Source: Grifola frondosa (taxonomy: Eukaryota; Basidiomycota; Agaricomycetes; Polyporales; Grifolaceae). From it: DNA of 64,000 nucleotides. Position numbers and translations under genes: made by a program. Under the pieces are notes generated by a model, which saw nothing but the letters and a program-made list of their open reading frames with translations, had not been told where the DNA came from and did no database searches. Positions within the stretch are counted from its first letter, which is position 1. Every line of letters starts with the position of its first letter. The stretch is taken from positions 1,674,001-1,738,000 of the forward strand of contig LUGG01000011.1 of assembly GCA_001683735.1 (NCBI GenBank), given 5' to 3'. This document shows, in pieces, positions 48,441 through 60,193 of this stretch.

Positions 48441-49287
48441 TAGTGTTGCCGTGAGGTGAGGTACCTCAAGGTTGAGATGCACCTCACCTCAACGGCATCT
48501 GGCTTGTCACCTTGAGGTAACTTAAGGTGGCGTCAAGGTTACCTTGAGATACCCGTGCTGCGGCGGGTGAAAGGTTGGGCACGGTCACGAGGCGCATACG
48601 AACGCGTCGCGTCGTTTCGCGTTCTGAACGAGCACACTGTCTTTGTTCCCTCTAGAATAACTATCTGTCCAATAAAATTCTTGCTTCATAATCTTGTGCA
48701 TCTAGACATTGTCTCGCACCCCTCAAACCACCCGACTTTCTTGTAACTGGTACCCAACAGGAGAGAGGTCCTCCCTACGGTTTCTGCACAACAAAATACA
48801 AGCGACTGGCATCTGAAACCCGTACTACGTGCATACATATATTGTGTCAGAACGAACGCATATGGCATGGTTCCGGGATCACAGCAGCAGGACTTACCTG
48901 CTGGTCCGTCGGACACGTCGCATCTGCCACCACCATCCCATGCTGCGCCTCCTTTTTATCATTAATTGTCCTGGGAGTGTTCCTTACTTGCGAGACTGCA
49001 AGTCTTCCTCGTCGTGAATCTGCCTCGCCGGCCTCGGATTAGACTAATCTATAAGCTTGTATAATTGTACATTACACCTCATCTACAATATGCCATTACT
49101 ACTATTCATTCTATGTACATTAATAATTTTTCTATCAAGTATATGCTATGTACCGTAAGCCTGAAAGACTACCGGTAAATCCGTTAGCATGCCGTGGTTT
49201 CGCCGAGACCTTGAGCTACCTCAAGTTACCTTGAGGTATAACTCCGACACCTCAAGGTCAGCTCAACCTCACCTCACGGCAACACTA
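48441..49287. mobile_element. 847-bp hAT-like non-autonomous element
   Basis: Perfect 22-bp terminal inverted repeats start TAGTGTTGCCGTGAGGTGAG at 48441-48462 and, inverted, at 49266-49287. TAGTGTTGCC-type ends are typical of hAT transposons. Flanks are GCCACAGT on the left and GCACAGTA on the right, an 8-bp duplication allowing one shifted base. Both ends carry many short copies of CCTTGAGGTA/ACCTCAAGG in both orientations, as expected for subterminal binding sites. No ORF resembling a transposase is inside. It sits about 135 bp upstream of the next gene start, so it may be part of that promoter. Confidence 0.75.
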
Positions 49288-49422
49288 GCACAGTATTCCT
49301 TGAAGCTGAAGGCTTGTGGCTGATCGCGGTCACGAGACCGTTCGTGGCTGAGCGCCTGCGCAATGTTCAAGTTCAAGCTCGTCCTGCTTCAGCCACTTCA
49401 CCTGCTACTCTCACTCCACGAC

Positions 49423-52400
49423 ATGTATTCCCGATACCCTGGATACCACTATATATCAGACCCCTCAATGGCCTTCTCCGGTCAGATGTCTGGCATTGAC
49501 TCTGTCTCAATCTCTTCCTGCCTGTCTGACTGCTGTCGATCCGACGTTTCTGTCCTCACCGAGCCTTCGACACCGGTGCACGAATCATTCTCTAGGTTCC
49601 TATCAAATATGGCTTGTTCTCCATCTGAACGAGACTGCAGCACACATGAAGCTGAAAGGCATCCTTGACACGGTCCTTTCGACCGCTGTCGGGTTACGCC
49701 AGCTTACCGCGCAGCAGAACTACGGCAATGCGTGCCCAACGATACCGCTGTGGTACTCTCTAATGAAAGCAATCGGAATGGCATCCTTCGAGGGTGCTTA
49801 CGTTCTGTGAGCGTTGTTGCCGATCCATGCTCAAACACGTACTCAGTTGTTCATTCGTGCAGTGGCGAGGTGCCTTTCATCCTGCCACGGATGTCTCCAT
49901 ACGATGCATCAGGACAGCTAAACTCGACGGATTGCTACTATGCTAGTCTGTTTGTCTATCGATAAGGACGAACATTTGTCCTCTACACCACAACGATCTA
50001 GACGATATCGAGCCCAAAGACCCCATCGTACGCGAGCCATGCAGCGACGTCGAGCTTGATTGCGCCAAATTTTGCAATCCAATGGGTGACATTGAGTCTG
50101 TCTATGTCAGTGCTTGCAAGCCCAGGGCCGAGATCTCGATGGAACTTCTCGGGCTAGATGAACTTGACGACGTGTCGCAACGGGATGAGGTCGAATCCTC
50201 AGCTCGCGATTCGGACGCCAATATTTCCGTAGATGACGAATCCCCACTGATGATTCGGACGATAACGTTTCTATGGACGACGAATCTTCCGTTAACGAAG
50301 CAGACGAGGCCATTTTTTGTGGACAACGAGTCATCCACGGAGGAATCAGAAGACGTGTTAATGGATGATGAATCTGAGTCCACATCTGAAACCTCTGTAT
50401 CATCGATTGCATCATCGATTCATATTCCGTTTGATGCTCACATGCTTCCAGGGACCGGCGAAGATATTCCGCCATGCTTCCCTCTTTGCATTGCAGATTC
50501 GGACAACATTGGGATGGCGATCTCAAGTGTCCTTTACCAGAGACGCGTATGGGTATTGACGAGCCTGTCGTAGGCGTCTGTCTATCACGAACAGGGACTG
50601 TTGCGCGCGTCCTCCTTGGTTGGCTTGATTTGGAATTCGATAACAATGAATTTTTGGTACGTTCTCTGGACACTTTCCCATGTGATGAATTATGATGGCG
50701 TCATATCGCTTGCAGCCCACTCCGCACATTGCCTGTGCAGATCCAGACTCGGAGGCGACGACAGTACTTGGCGCTTATGACTTATCTGATCCTATCGACG
50801 CCCTTAATTTCGCACAATTTATCATTGGCCTGGACCGGAGCTTCGACGCAATCAAGACCTACACTCTCAACCCTCGAATACAAGAGCTGCCGTGGCGATC
50901 AGACGACGTTGTTATTTCCAAATTGGACGATCGAGCCACAGCCGAGTAGAACAATGGGCGGAGGAAGTTGCGATGATTGATGTGAGGTTGGTGTAAAGTT
51001 CGTTATCGATGAGGAGGCATGGCTGATAAATATGTCTAAAGCGTCACGCAGAGGAATTGCATCCTTCCACTTTTAAATCAGAGTTGCATACACTCGATCT
51101 ACCTCCAGAGATATCAGATATGGCGAAGAAGGACTCTTCCGTTACCTTCGACGAAAAAAGGTGCGTAGTGATAGTGACTGTTTGAGTATATATGATGTTA
51201 GCACCCAAGTATGCACTCGTCTGCTGCATCTGATACAGCCCGCGCACCCGCAAACAGACGTCTGCAGCTTCTGAGCCACTGCAGGATCTAACGAAGAGCC
51301 GAAGGCACGGGCGGAGGTACAGTCGGAAGCACAGTCGGAAGCACAGTCGGAAGCACAGTCGGAAGCACAGTCGGAAGCAAAGTCGGAGGCAGAATCGAAA
51401 GCGGCGTCTAAGAAATCCTACATATCGAGCTCCTCGTAAGGTTACCAGCTTCGACTCTGGATCATTCTGAATGACCTACGTTGCAGACTTGGAAACCGGA
51501 CTGTGGGGAACTTGTCGATGGGCTGACTATTTATACGTGGCTTTTCGAGCGAAAGGTCGTAGGAATCGGCTGTATTCGTATTCCGCCTCACGTGGCTGAG
51601 TCACCGGAATACCAGGAAATCAACCGAATGATCATCATTTATGAGGAGATGACCCGGTTTGCCTGGCCCAAGACTTGGACAAGTAAGGTGAGTAGTCGAA
51701 TGACAGTACTATGCATGGTTCACTCATAGATAAGAGAGATGCTTGCCAAATGTCGACCCCAGTCTGACCTATACCCGGGAGGCACTTTGGAGTGAGTACG
51801 CGCAGTCCGACAAAACAGGAGCCGAAGAATTATCTGAATCACATACGAACATTATGTCTTCCCGACTCTCTGCTCTTCTATATGCTACGGTCGGCGCATA
51901 TACGCTCGATGCCCATGGGCGTAACCCTGCGGGCGGGTGAATGAAGCGGAGTCCCGCCATGACTGGACATGATGATGTACCGCTTCTGCGTTGACAATAT
52001 TGGAGATGTCGTCTCATCCCAAGTCCTGTGAGCTTTTCCACCCTGGTCACGAATTATTTTCTAAACCTCAGTGAATCAGATTGGAAAGGACTCTGAACTT
52101 TTCTCGCAACCGCGTTATGGACGAGATCATCAAGCACAATGCCGCTTTTGCTTTGGAGTCCCTTGCAGAGCTTGCAGAGGAGACTGTCAGTCTTTGCTCT
52201 ATGCAGCAGTTTGCAGTGACAAGGAAGGGTTACAAGCATCGTGTTATACAGCAGTCTGGGGCACCCTTTGTTGTTGATGCCGCAGAGGAGTCTCTTACAG
52301 CAACGAATCGAGCCTTCAACTTCCAAACTCGAATCAGGATGATGAACAGTGGCTCGATGGACAGGTATGTGCAGACACAGTCTACTCCGGAACCGCGGAC

Positions 52401-53333
52401 TGGCAAATGCGATGCTATCTTTGTCGCAACCATCAAGAGCCCGCACTCAAAACCCGCATTCGAAGCAGGCGGAGCAGGAACGTGAGGTCCTCAATAGTCA
52501 TGGCTTGGTAGTGATCGCGCCACCGGACGCCGCTGGGAAGTCGAAGCGTGCACCGAACATCGTTCAGAAGGCCTCTCCCGCAGAGCAGCCGGATTTCATT
52601 CCCTTGCCACTTTCAGAACTCAATTCTCACAATGGGACATGGAAAAGTGGACCAATGAAGGGGATGAAAACAACCCCAGCCGAGCGCAAACTCCTGGATG
52701 ACCTCTTTATGGTGGCACCACAATGGAGTGCAATATCGTTCCCGTGGCGACTGAGCCATCTTCTATTGGAACATGCGACTTGGCACTACCCATCTGCGTT
52801 GTTCAATACAAGAAACCCGGAGAAGATACTACCAAGGCCGTCAATCAAGCCCGTTCATATCTTGCTTCGTGCGTCGAATTTCTGTCACGCCTTGGGATCA
52901 ATGGCCATCCGGTGTTCTGCATAGTTACTGCAGGACAGATAGGCGTGATCCTCCTCGCATGGCGTTCGGTCTGTTCGGAGTAAGCTTCATCAGTCCATTT
53001 GATGAAGGCTTTTTTGACATTGCCATAGAAAATATTCTTTATCGAGAGAAATTTGTGTGCGTACAGACTCTACCAGCCCTTGAGGTATTCCAATTTGCCA
53101 TCTTCCTTCTTCGATTGCAAAAATGGAAGAAGAGCCTCATGGACCAGCTTGCGGAACTCTCCGTAGCTGGCTTCGTGAAGAAAGCTAGCGATGGTGAGCT
53201 GAAATGGACCAAGGAGATACAGGTGAATCCCACGGAGAAGGCGGAGGGGAAGGGGAAGGAGAAGGAGAAGGCGGTAGCGAAAGCGAAGGGAAGGGGAAAT
53301 CCGGGGGCACCTCATCTGGTTGAGCACATTTGA
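49423..53333 (+). CDS. Large agaricomycete protein with nuclease-like C-terminal region
   Basis: An uncharacterised family that I recall as widespread in Agaricomycetes. Start MYSRYPGYHYISDPSMAFSG; then GILDTVLSTAVGLRQLTAQQ, PLWYSLMKAIGMASFEGAYV, an Asp/Glu/Ser-rich stretch (50200-50400), MAISSVLYQRRVWGIDEPVV, VAMIDVR, a SEAQ tandem repeat (51320-51379), GLTIYTWLFERKVVGIGCIR, YQEINRMIIIYEEMTRFAWP, RVMDEIIKHNAAFALESL, KRAPNIVQKASPAEQPDFIP and ERKLLDDLFMVA. Near the end CDLALPICVVQYKKPGED, KAVNQARSYLASCVEFLSRL and GHPVFCIVTAGQIGVILLAW resemble the strand-(E/Q)xK-helix-strand core of PD-(D/E)XK nucleases; this is inference. A Lys/Glu/Gly-rich tail ends HLVEHI at 53333. The reading frame changes at several places (for example near 49622, 50240, 50550 and 52750), some explained by introns, others by missing bases. 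It lies directly beside a hAT-like element. Confidence 0.55.
51320..51379 (+). repeat. 12-bp tandem repeat encoding SEAQ units
   Basis: Five copies of CAGTCGGAAGCA, then diverged units to about 51405. It forms a Ser/Glu/Ala/Gln linker in the large protein. Confidence 0.8.
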
Positions 53334-54830
53334 ACATCCGGTACGACTTTACTAGCTGTAATAAATCTGCTGTTATTACTTCGCATTGTTCTTCGACAGC
53401 GGCAGTTCAAGGCTGCGAGCGCTGACGCCGCATATATCCGGCATGTTTTGGAATCGGGCCCATGCAGACATGTCAATACTATAATCGATACTGGGGCGAC
53501 CGGCTCGTGCTCAAGTTTTCTCGTGCTCAAGTTTTTTGTACTATTTTGTCTATACATCTATGAAGCTAACGTGATGTGATGAGCAGGTAGCCGTCTTTGG
53601 GTACTCTGTCGCCGTTGCGTGATCATTGGCCCAGGATGCTCGCTCAATGTTGCTCAGCTCGTTTCACCGGCCCACTCATCTGGCGAGATCTATCCAGAGA
53701 CAAGTTGCGCGGTATGCTCGGGCTGGTCGATGCCCATACGTTTAATGCCACCATCTGTGTTAACGGCTCTTTCACCCGGTGCATGTGAGAGGTTATGTAG
53801 TGCACTCCGAATCTCCCCCGCGGCGCTGATTGCGATCTATATCAGATTGAATTCACATCAGTCTCCTGCCGTGGGACTGGCGTTGTATATGGTTATACAC
53901 GACCTCGGCTCTACCACGATTGTGACTTCGAGGAATTCAACTAGTCACTCGGTTGGGTTCCACCTCTGAGTGTTCTCCTCGTTCCGCACCCTCGTGTCAG
54001 ATCCAGTAGCGATGTTCGGAGAATGGTGGTCTGTTCATCCCAAAAGCTGGGTATTCCAGTCATCATCGCTTTTTCAGTGGCTTACATCGTATGTGTGCAG
54101 CACAAGAATTGGCGTTTTGTTACGATCCGCTTTTTTCACGATAATCGTTTACATTTATTGGATTAGACTACCGACGTACGGAACAATACATTGTCGGGCT
54201 GTATCCACTGTTCGGTACATGTAAGTGATGACTTTAATCACGTTGACTATATTTATACATTGGCCTTGGCTTGGGGTCGGCATCGCCAAGCACCTGAGGA
54301 GAGGTGGATTGCTTCTGGCAGTCAAGTAAACTACAACAAATCGGACGCGGTACGATTAGTAATCTACCAACCCTGACGTCTCGGCCAATCGTCTTGTCGA
54401 GCTACATCAAAAATTTGGCGGACATCGTTCGGGCCATACCACGTTGTAGAATGGAAGAACGACGGTGAAAAACGGGTGTTGACCGTATCGTCGGCGAAAG
54501 GTGTTGAAGCAAGGGTCAATCTGCCTCCACAAAGTCCCGCAGATGCTGGAGTTACTTCGTCCTCCTCGAATGTGACGAATGTGCACGCTGCCAGTGTGTT
54601 ACGCATCAAGCATCAAGTATTGCACACTCGTGCAACATGTCCAAATATAACGGCCTCCGATGACAGTCGGAGTGGTTTAGATGTGGTCTCGCTTTCCCGG
54701 CGCCGCCGGTGGTGGGTCTGCTTGTCCTGTTTCACCGACGCTGGCGGATCTTGTCAGAATTTGTTCCCCAAATTGAGCGGTGGACGCTGATTTTGGGTAG
54801 TGTAGGTGCCATTTATCCACGCGCCAGCAG
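53334..54830. other. Long stretch without a supported gene
   Basis: Short open frames occur (for example about 54060-54220 hydrophobic, 54476-54790), but none shows a recognised motif or exon chain. No repeat was found. Confidence 0.4.
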
Positions 54831-54836
54831 TATAAA
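54831..54836 (+). promoter_or_regulatory. TATA box of the secreted-protein gene
   Basis: TATAAA followed by GG, 75 bp upstream of ATG 54906, a usual spacing in filamentous fungi. Confidence 0.5.
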
Positions 54837-54905
54837 GGCTGAGTAGAAGAGAGGACGAAAACCATCGGTCATTCCAACTCACGCATGCTCGCCTCTTGTA
54901 CAGTC

Positions 54906-55594
54906 ATGCGACTTTCCACATTCTTCTCTGGCCTCGTCCTTGTCTCGGTGCCTCTGCCGTTGTGGTGCCGACAGTCCCCAATGAGGTGAGGACATCGCAC
55001 CGTTTGTCGTCTGTGACGTAGACGTGCTCATGTTGTGTATCATAGGGAGCGTACTCGGTAAAGAACTTGGAAGACTTGAGTGACAAACCGACGGACCTCA
55101 CCGAGCCTGTTGCCGTGCAGCTCCTAGACGTGCTCAAGAAATACAGACTCACCGATGTATGTCGCAGAATATGAACTAGCCATTACTAGCATTATTAATT
55201 CAATACAACACACAGGCGTCATTGGCGTCCACAGTCACGTCCAATTGACCGACGGCCAAGTCATGTTCCAGACCGGGAACTCGACGTACATTCACCAGGC
55301 CATCGCCAATTACGACGAGGTCAAGAGCTCTGGCGTGCCATACAACTACAGAATTAGCTCCTCCGGCGAGCTGTTGCCGCTCGACTTGGGCACGATCACC
55401 GACGATGTTATCACTGCTCGCAAGGAACTGGCTGCTGCCACCTCTGGCGGTTCGTTCTTGACCGGTGAGCCTGGAATGTAGTGTCCTAGCTCCATTCATT
55501 TGGCTAAATGCTGCTCGCTACAGAATTTGCCTCCGTCTCCAACGGTCTGTTGACCGGAATCGCGTACATCAGGCCTCTCGACGCGCAGCCTTGA
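54906..55594 (+). CDS. Small secreted protein of unknown function
   Basis: Start MRLSTFFSGLVLVS, a signal peptide; the rest of the N-terminus (ASAVVVPTVPNE) is readable only if one base is restored near 54948. Then come AYSVKNLEDLSDKPTDLTEP and VAVQLLDVLKKYRLTD, an intron, VIGVHSHVQLTDGQVMFQTG, NSTYIHQAIANYDEVKSSGV, PYNYRISSSGELLPLDLGTI, ARKELAAATSGGSFLT, intron, EFASVSNGLLTGIAYIRPLD, stop at 55594. A second missing base, at the splice donor near 55157 (GATGTATG for GATGGTATG), would restore the phase. I remember similar secreted proteins from polypores but no function. The mature protein would have about 160 residues with few Cys. It was probably a working gene before these two one-base losses, or they are consensus errors. 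Confidence 0.65.
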
Positions 55595-56664
55595 CGAGCA
55601 ACTCGGTGGTGAAGAACCATGTTAGCACATCATTTCTAAGAGTTTTTTGTTAATTGACTGTGATTATTAGTACAACCTGGCTAAGACTGAAGCGCCGCCG
55701 CCGCTATCCCCCGCCGCTTCCGCTGACCCTAACGATGCACCCTCCTTCTTCACTCGTGGAATAAGCAACTCTACCCTAGCTGCTGACATCACCATGTGAA
55801 TATATCAATTCTGGATATCCTTACTTGAAATTCTGATGATCTTCCCACCAGTCTCTGCGGGCTCTGTGGCCACGGCAACCCCTGGCAAGACCGCCGCTTT
55901 TTCTAAATCCCGTACTTACATTTTGTAACTTCAGAGGTATATGGACTTCATTTATGAGATTAAGCGGATACTTTTCAGTACAGAAGTCGCGTGGTGGACT
56001 GAAATCTCGATGATTTCCTGCTTTCGTACCAGCAGTTCGCGACATACATGGTGGCCGTGGCACCAGGCCATTAGATTGTTTGTCGACTTTCAGGTGTTTA
56101 AAGAGAGAAGACTTACAAAATTTTCTTCCTAAAAATGTCAGAGATAGATTGATGAATACAACCCGACTGTACGACACTTTCATGACAGATGTCTCCTAGA
56201 GTTCATATCTGAAGGTTGCACGATTGGGCTGTACTAAGTGTGTACTAAGTGATATAGATGTCAGTGGCCTGTTGCTTTCGAAAATAAAAACTTGTAAAGC
56301 GGTAAGATACGGGCGGAAAATTTATCACTACGGCTAAACTTCAGTCAAGCTTCGGTTTCAGGCGATCAAGGTTTGAACATTCATGTATCGCGGTACCCAC
56401 GAGACCGTTCTTCGATTAGCCACAGACGCGTTATGCCGGTACTTGGGTGTGCAAAAGGATCTAGTGAACATTTGAACAGAGTGTGAGCAACAAAGGACGC
56501 GATGTTAACGAGAGAGGATCATTCTAGTCTCGCGGATGAGGTAACGAGTCTCCTGATGAACAACCATCAAAGGAAGCCCTTTCGTCATACCACTCCTGTA
56601 AATCATGCACACGCAAAGCGCTGCCTTATATGCGGTCTCATAAGTGTAGTTTTGGGGGCATGTT
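55595..56664. other. Intergenic stretch about 1.1 kb
   Basis: A short Ala/Pro-rich frame (about 55675-55800) could be a stray exon but joins nothing. No other feature was recognised. Confidence 0.4.
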
Positions 56665-57394
56665 TTACCAGTTCTTTAGCTGAGTACGCCAACTTGGCAC
56701 AGTAACCTTCCGACGCAAATAGACCACCGTCCCTACGAGTATTTCGTGAGCCAGCATAAGCTAATGATCAGCTGAATGGCAAACGTACGCGGTAGCCATC
56801 CCTGTGCTTCCGTATAAGCATCGTGGAGTTCATCGCAATGGAACTCTTTCCACTCGGGCTCTTCTGTGTTGGACACGATGGGCATGAATTTCTGACAAAC
56901 ATGCCGTTCGGCCCACCCGAAGTTGATGATGTACGGGCGATCAATCTTGTTTTCAACAAAGTCCCATGTTGCAGTCCTATAAGTGGTGTTGTTAAAGCCA
57001 GGTAAGGTACCCACTGAATTGGAGGTTCATAGTAAAGAGGCACTGGGTCATTAAGGGTCTACCGATGTAGTCAAGAACAAGACAGACCGAGTCTCCGTCC
57101 TGCATCTCTCCCATAAATAACCCGTGAAATCGTGGAAGCATCCTACCCTGGAGCTTCTGCAGCTCGTTCGCATAGAAACGGGCTTCTCGACGGATGCGTT
57201 TCATCCTTCTGCCATAAACAAGCATGCTTACTACATCTCGCGGCTCTTCCCCTTTGCATATAAGTTCTCCTTGATATATCTTTGAAGTACCCTCATGCAG
57301 AAGTTCAGGATCTCGGATTTCGTATTGCTTCGTTGTGATGTCGCCAGAGGGACGATCCACTCGAGTTCAAAGTGCTCTGGGTCCTTGCCAAATT
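56665..57394 (-). CDS. Kinase-like protein (agaricomycete family), partial 5' end
   Basis: Reads FGKDPEHFELEWIVPSGDIT, HEGTSKIYQGELICKGEEPR, DVVSMLVYGRRMKRIRREAR, FYANELQKLQGRMLPRFHGL, VCLVLDYIGRP (hinge), an intron, LQHGDFVENKI (HxDxxxxN-like catalytic loop), RPYIINFGWAERHVCQKF (DFG equivalent NFG), then HCDELHDAYTEAQGWLPR and a last exon ending TQLKNW at TAA 56665-56667. This is the layout of small aminoglycoside-phosphotransferase/kinase-like proteins numerous in mushrooms; substrates are unknown. Two bases seem missing: one in a C run near 57350 (before SGDITTKQ) and one in a C run near 56963 (CATGGGACTTT for HGDF). With Asn instead of Asp in the metal-binding motif it may be a pseudokinase. 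The first exon is not resolved. Confidence 0.6.
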
Positions 57395-57900
57395 CTGAGC
57401 AGGAGTCAATGTCTCAAAGAGAAGATTTGGAAATATAAGTTTCGTATTAGAAAGTCGGGCAGAATAATAGCTGTGGGGAAAGTTATGCTCGCGGCATCAC
57501 GATCACGAGACCGTTCCTCGCACACGCGTGTCGGAATTTAAGGCCAAGTACTCCATAAGACGATCTCCGCCAGTGACCTTTTCGGTCACGAGTGCCGTGT
57601 ACATATCGCTCACCGCAGAGAGAAATGAAACCGGGATGAGCAGATATTCCAGCTGGCGGAAAGGAGAAACACGTTAGTCCTCGTACTAGACGCAACGTTC
57701 TCCAACCGGCGGTCCGCTACCATCCGATTATTTCAGAAAAATTCCATACGGTTCACAACACCATAAGTGCAGCGTAGGACATCAAACATCATTTGTGTTT
57801 ATATAAATATCCAAATGTCCTTATTCTGAGTCAATTAGTGCTAGTTTCATCCTCATATAAGTTCTGCTGCGCGACTATTTGCGGCAATGCGAATCTCCAT
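57395..57900. other. Intergenic stretch
   Basis: Holds the 5' flank of the kinase-like gene and the 3' flank of the laccase gene. No other feature was recognised. Confidence 0.4.
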
Positions 57901-60117
57901 TTAGTGATTGGAGGGATCCAAAGCATTGTAAATCGGGCAGAGCTCATCCCATGCATCTACATGAACACGAGTGGTCAGTTAAACCTATACGAGAGGCGAC
58001 CGGTACTCACGTGGAGGATTAGTGACGAGAGGAATGTCTGGAATATCCTCAGCAAAGACGATGGCAAAGCCGGCTTGCAGGTGGAAGTCGATGTGACAAT
58101 GCAGGAACCACGGGCCGGGGTTGTTAGTCTACAGATGTATTCAGTCGCTGTCGAAAACGAATATCGCCTTCAGTCAGATAGAATATGCCCACCTCGAAAC
58201 GAATGGTGACGTTATCCCCGGGGCCGCCGATGTTGACGGTATCGCGCAGGACAGGGTCGTCATAGTTGTAGACTGTGCTACCCGCGCTACGGACGACAGC
58301 GAAGGTGTGCTAGATGCGGTCTTCAGCTCAGTCACTGCCAATATTAATAAGAGATAGCATCTTACGCCGTGCAAATGTAAGGGATGCCCGCCATCTACAA
58401 CACCACCTGGCATGGAGATTTCGATAGAGGAGTTGCGAGGCAGACTGTACACGCTGCCCGCCGGTAAGAGATCTTGCGCACGATGGGTACCGCTGAGAAT
58501 TTGGAGAAGAACCGGGACAGACGGAGGAGTAAACGTTGCATTGTTTACGAAAAAGTCAGTCCCATTCTAAGCAAAATATCAGAATAACCCCGCGCAATTC
58601 AATGAAAACATACGAAGGAGAATTCAAGATTTATAGCTAAGTCGACACCGCCAGGGAAATGCTTTCCGGGCTTCAAGATAGGAGATTAGTGATACAGCGA
58701 GGCACAATCCGAGATAGCACGTACAACGCCGGGATTAACGAGAGCATGCAAATCAACTTCATTCAATGGGTTGATTGACGACTGGTTTGTTATCGTTGGC
58801 TCCTCTGCAGGGGCACCCACATAACGGAGAATTGCGGAGTTGATGCCACCTGCAAAGCCGAGGACGCCGGAATCAGGGTTAGCGCGGACCCAATAATTCC
58901 CAATCGTCTGATTGGCGTGAAGCTGATATAGGAAATGGCGCATTTAGAACGAGGGAATGTAGTGAATTGAAGTGAAATGCGCACGATGAATGAATAACGC
59001 TGAGCTGCGAAGATCGAAATGGAATCCACAACAAGAGGTTGGTTTCCACGGAATCAGCTTCAATAATGACCATGGTATGGTTGTCAATGGAGAATGCATA
59101 TACAGGATCACAAGAAAGCGAAATGAGACGGAAACGATATCTATACAAAATAAGCAAAAGGTCGGGGAATAGTCGAATTTGCACCAACCGTTTGCCGAAT
59201 TGAACAGATATTACGGCCAAGTCAGATGCAGGCCCACCAGCATATCGACCCAAACCGTTTATTAGCGTAGAGTCTGGTCCGTCACTACCATTGCATAATC
59301 AATCAATCATCAAAGTTAGTTCAGCAAAGGCAAGACAAACGGAATTCTGGGCCCCAATTGCGCAGCAGTGTGATACCAATCTGCAATCGTTATGATGGTG
59401 CTCTCTGGGTTAAAGATCCAATGAGCAATATGCGCTTAACCAATCGATGTGTGGCTCACCATTATCTACATCGTAGAGGTGTTTGAGAGGATCAAGTGGA
59501 TCATAAACAACGAATGCGCCCCTCAGGCCATCACAATATTGCGTGGCCAGATGACTGTGATACCAAAATGTTCCTTTGAACAGTTGTCAGACTTGAGCGA
59601 CCAACAAATAATTGAAAAGTGGCTCGCCTGCCTGGTCAGGGACACTGAAATCATAAAGAAAAGAATTGCCCGAGGCAATGGGACATTGAGTGACAAATGC
59701 GGGACCATCAGCCCAGCTCGTTCCGTGCTGGAAGAAACCGTGCCAGTGCTGGACGTCCATGAAGATGAATGTTGAGAAATTGCATCGCCAGTCCCATAAA
59801 CAACGTACTATGGATGTGGTCTTGAACATGGTCGCATTGGTGAGCTCGTCGATGACGTTGATCTCGAAATGATCGCCCTACAGTAATATGAATTTTAGAG
59901 TAATAAACGATTAGGGTAAGCACACAGAGCACACCTTCTTTCCTGTGATGAGAGGTCCTGGAAATGTTCCATCTGCGAGGACCGTGGCACGAGAGAACCC
60001 ATCAGGTGAGATGACAGCATTTACAATAGGCAAATTTGCTGTAGGTCCTATGGAGGCCAGAGTGCGGACAGAAAGCCCGAGAGCAACTGAAAGAGAGACT
60101 AGAGAGAAGCGTGCCAT
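57901..60117 (-). CDS. lcc: Secreted laccase (multicopper oxidase)
   Basis: Oxidises phenols with reduction of O2 to water; extracellular, linked to lignin and aromatic turnover. Start [20 protein letters not shown] gives a signal peptide ending near TLA-SIGP. Four copper regions are complete: [41 protein letters not shown] and [16 protein letters not shown]. The Cys of [12 protein letters not shown] has Phe ten positions on, the axial position, as in high-redox-potential Trametes-type laccases. The C-terminus [18 protein letters not shown] ends at TAA 57901-57903. The length is about 520 residues over more than ten exons. No frame break was found. One intron (59574-59627) begins with GC instead of GT (exon end GGCAG, intron GCGAGC). 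N-glycosylation sites include NQS and NAT. Confidence 0.92.
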
Positions 60118-60185
60118 CTTAATCATCAGAATGGCACCGGGGCTCAAGCAGAGCTCAGGGTGAAATAGTATGGACCGGTGGTTCG

Positions 60186-60193
60186 CCTTTATG
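60186..60193 (-). promoter_or_regulatory. TATA-like element of the laccase gene
   Basis: CATAAAGG on the minus strand, about 70 bp upstream of the laccase ATG. Confidence 0.4.

Noticed and set aside
50107..50673. 188-residue minus-strand ORF
   Set aside because: Antisense to the acidic region and YQRRVW block of the large plus-strand protein.
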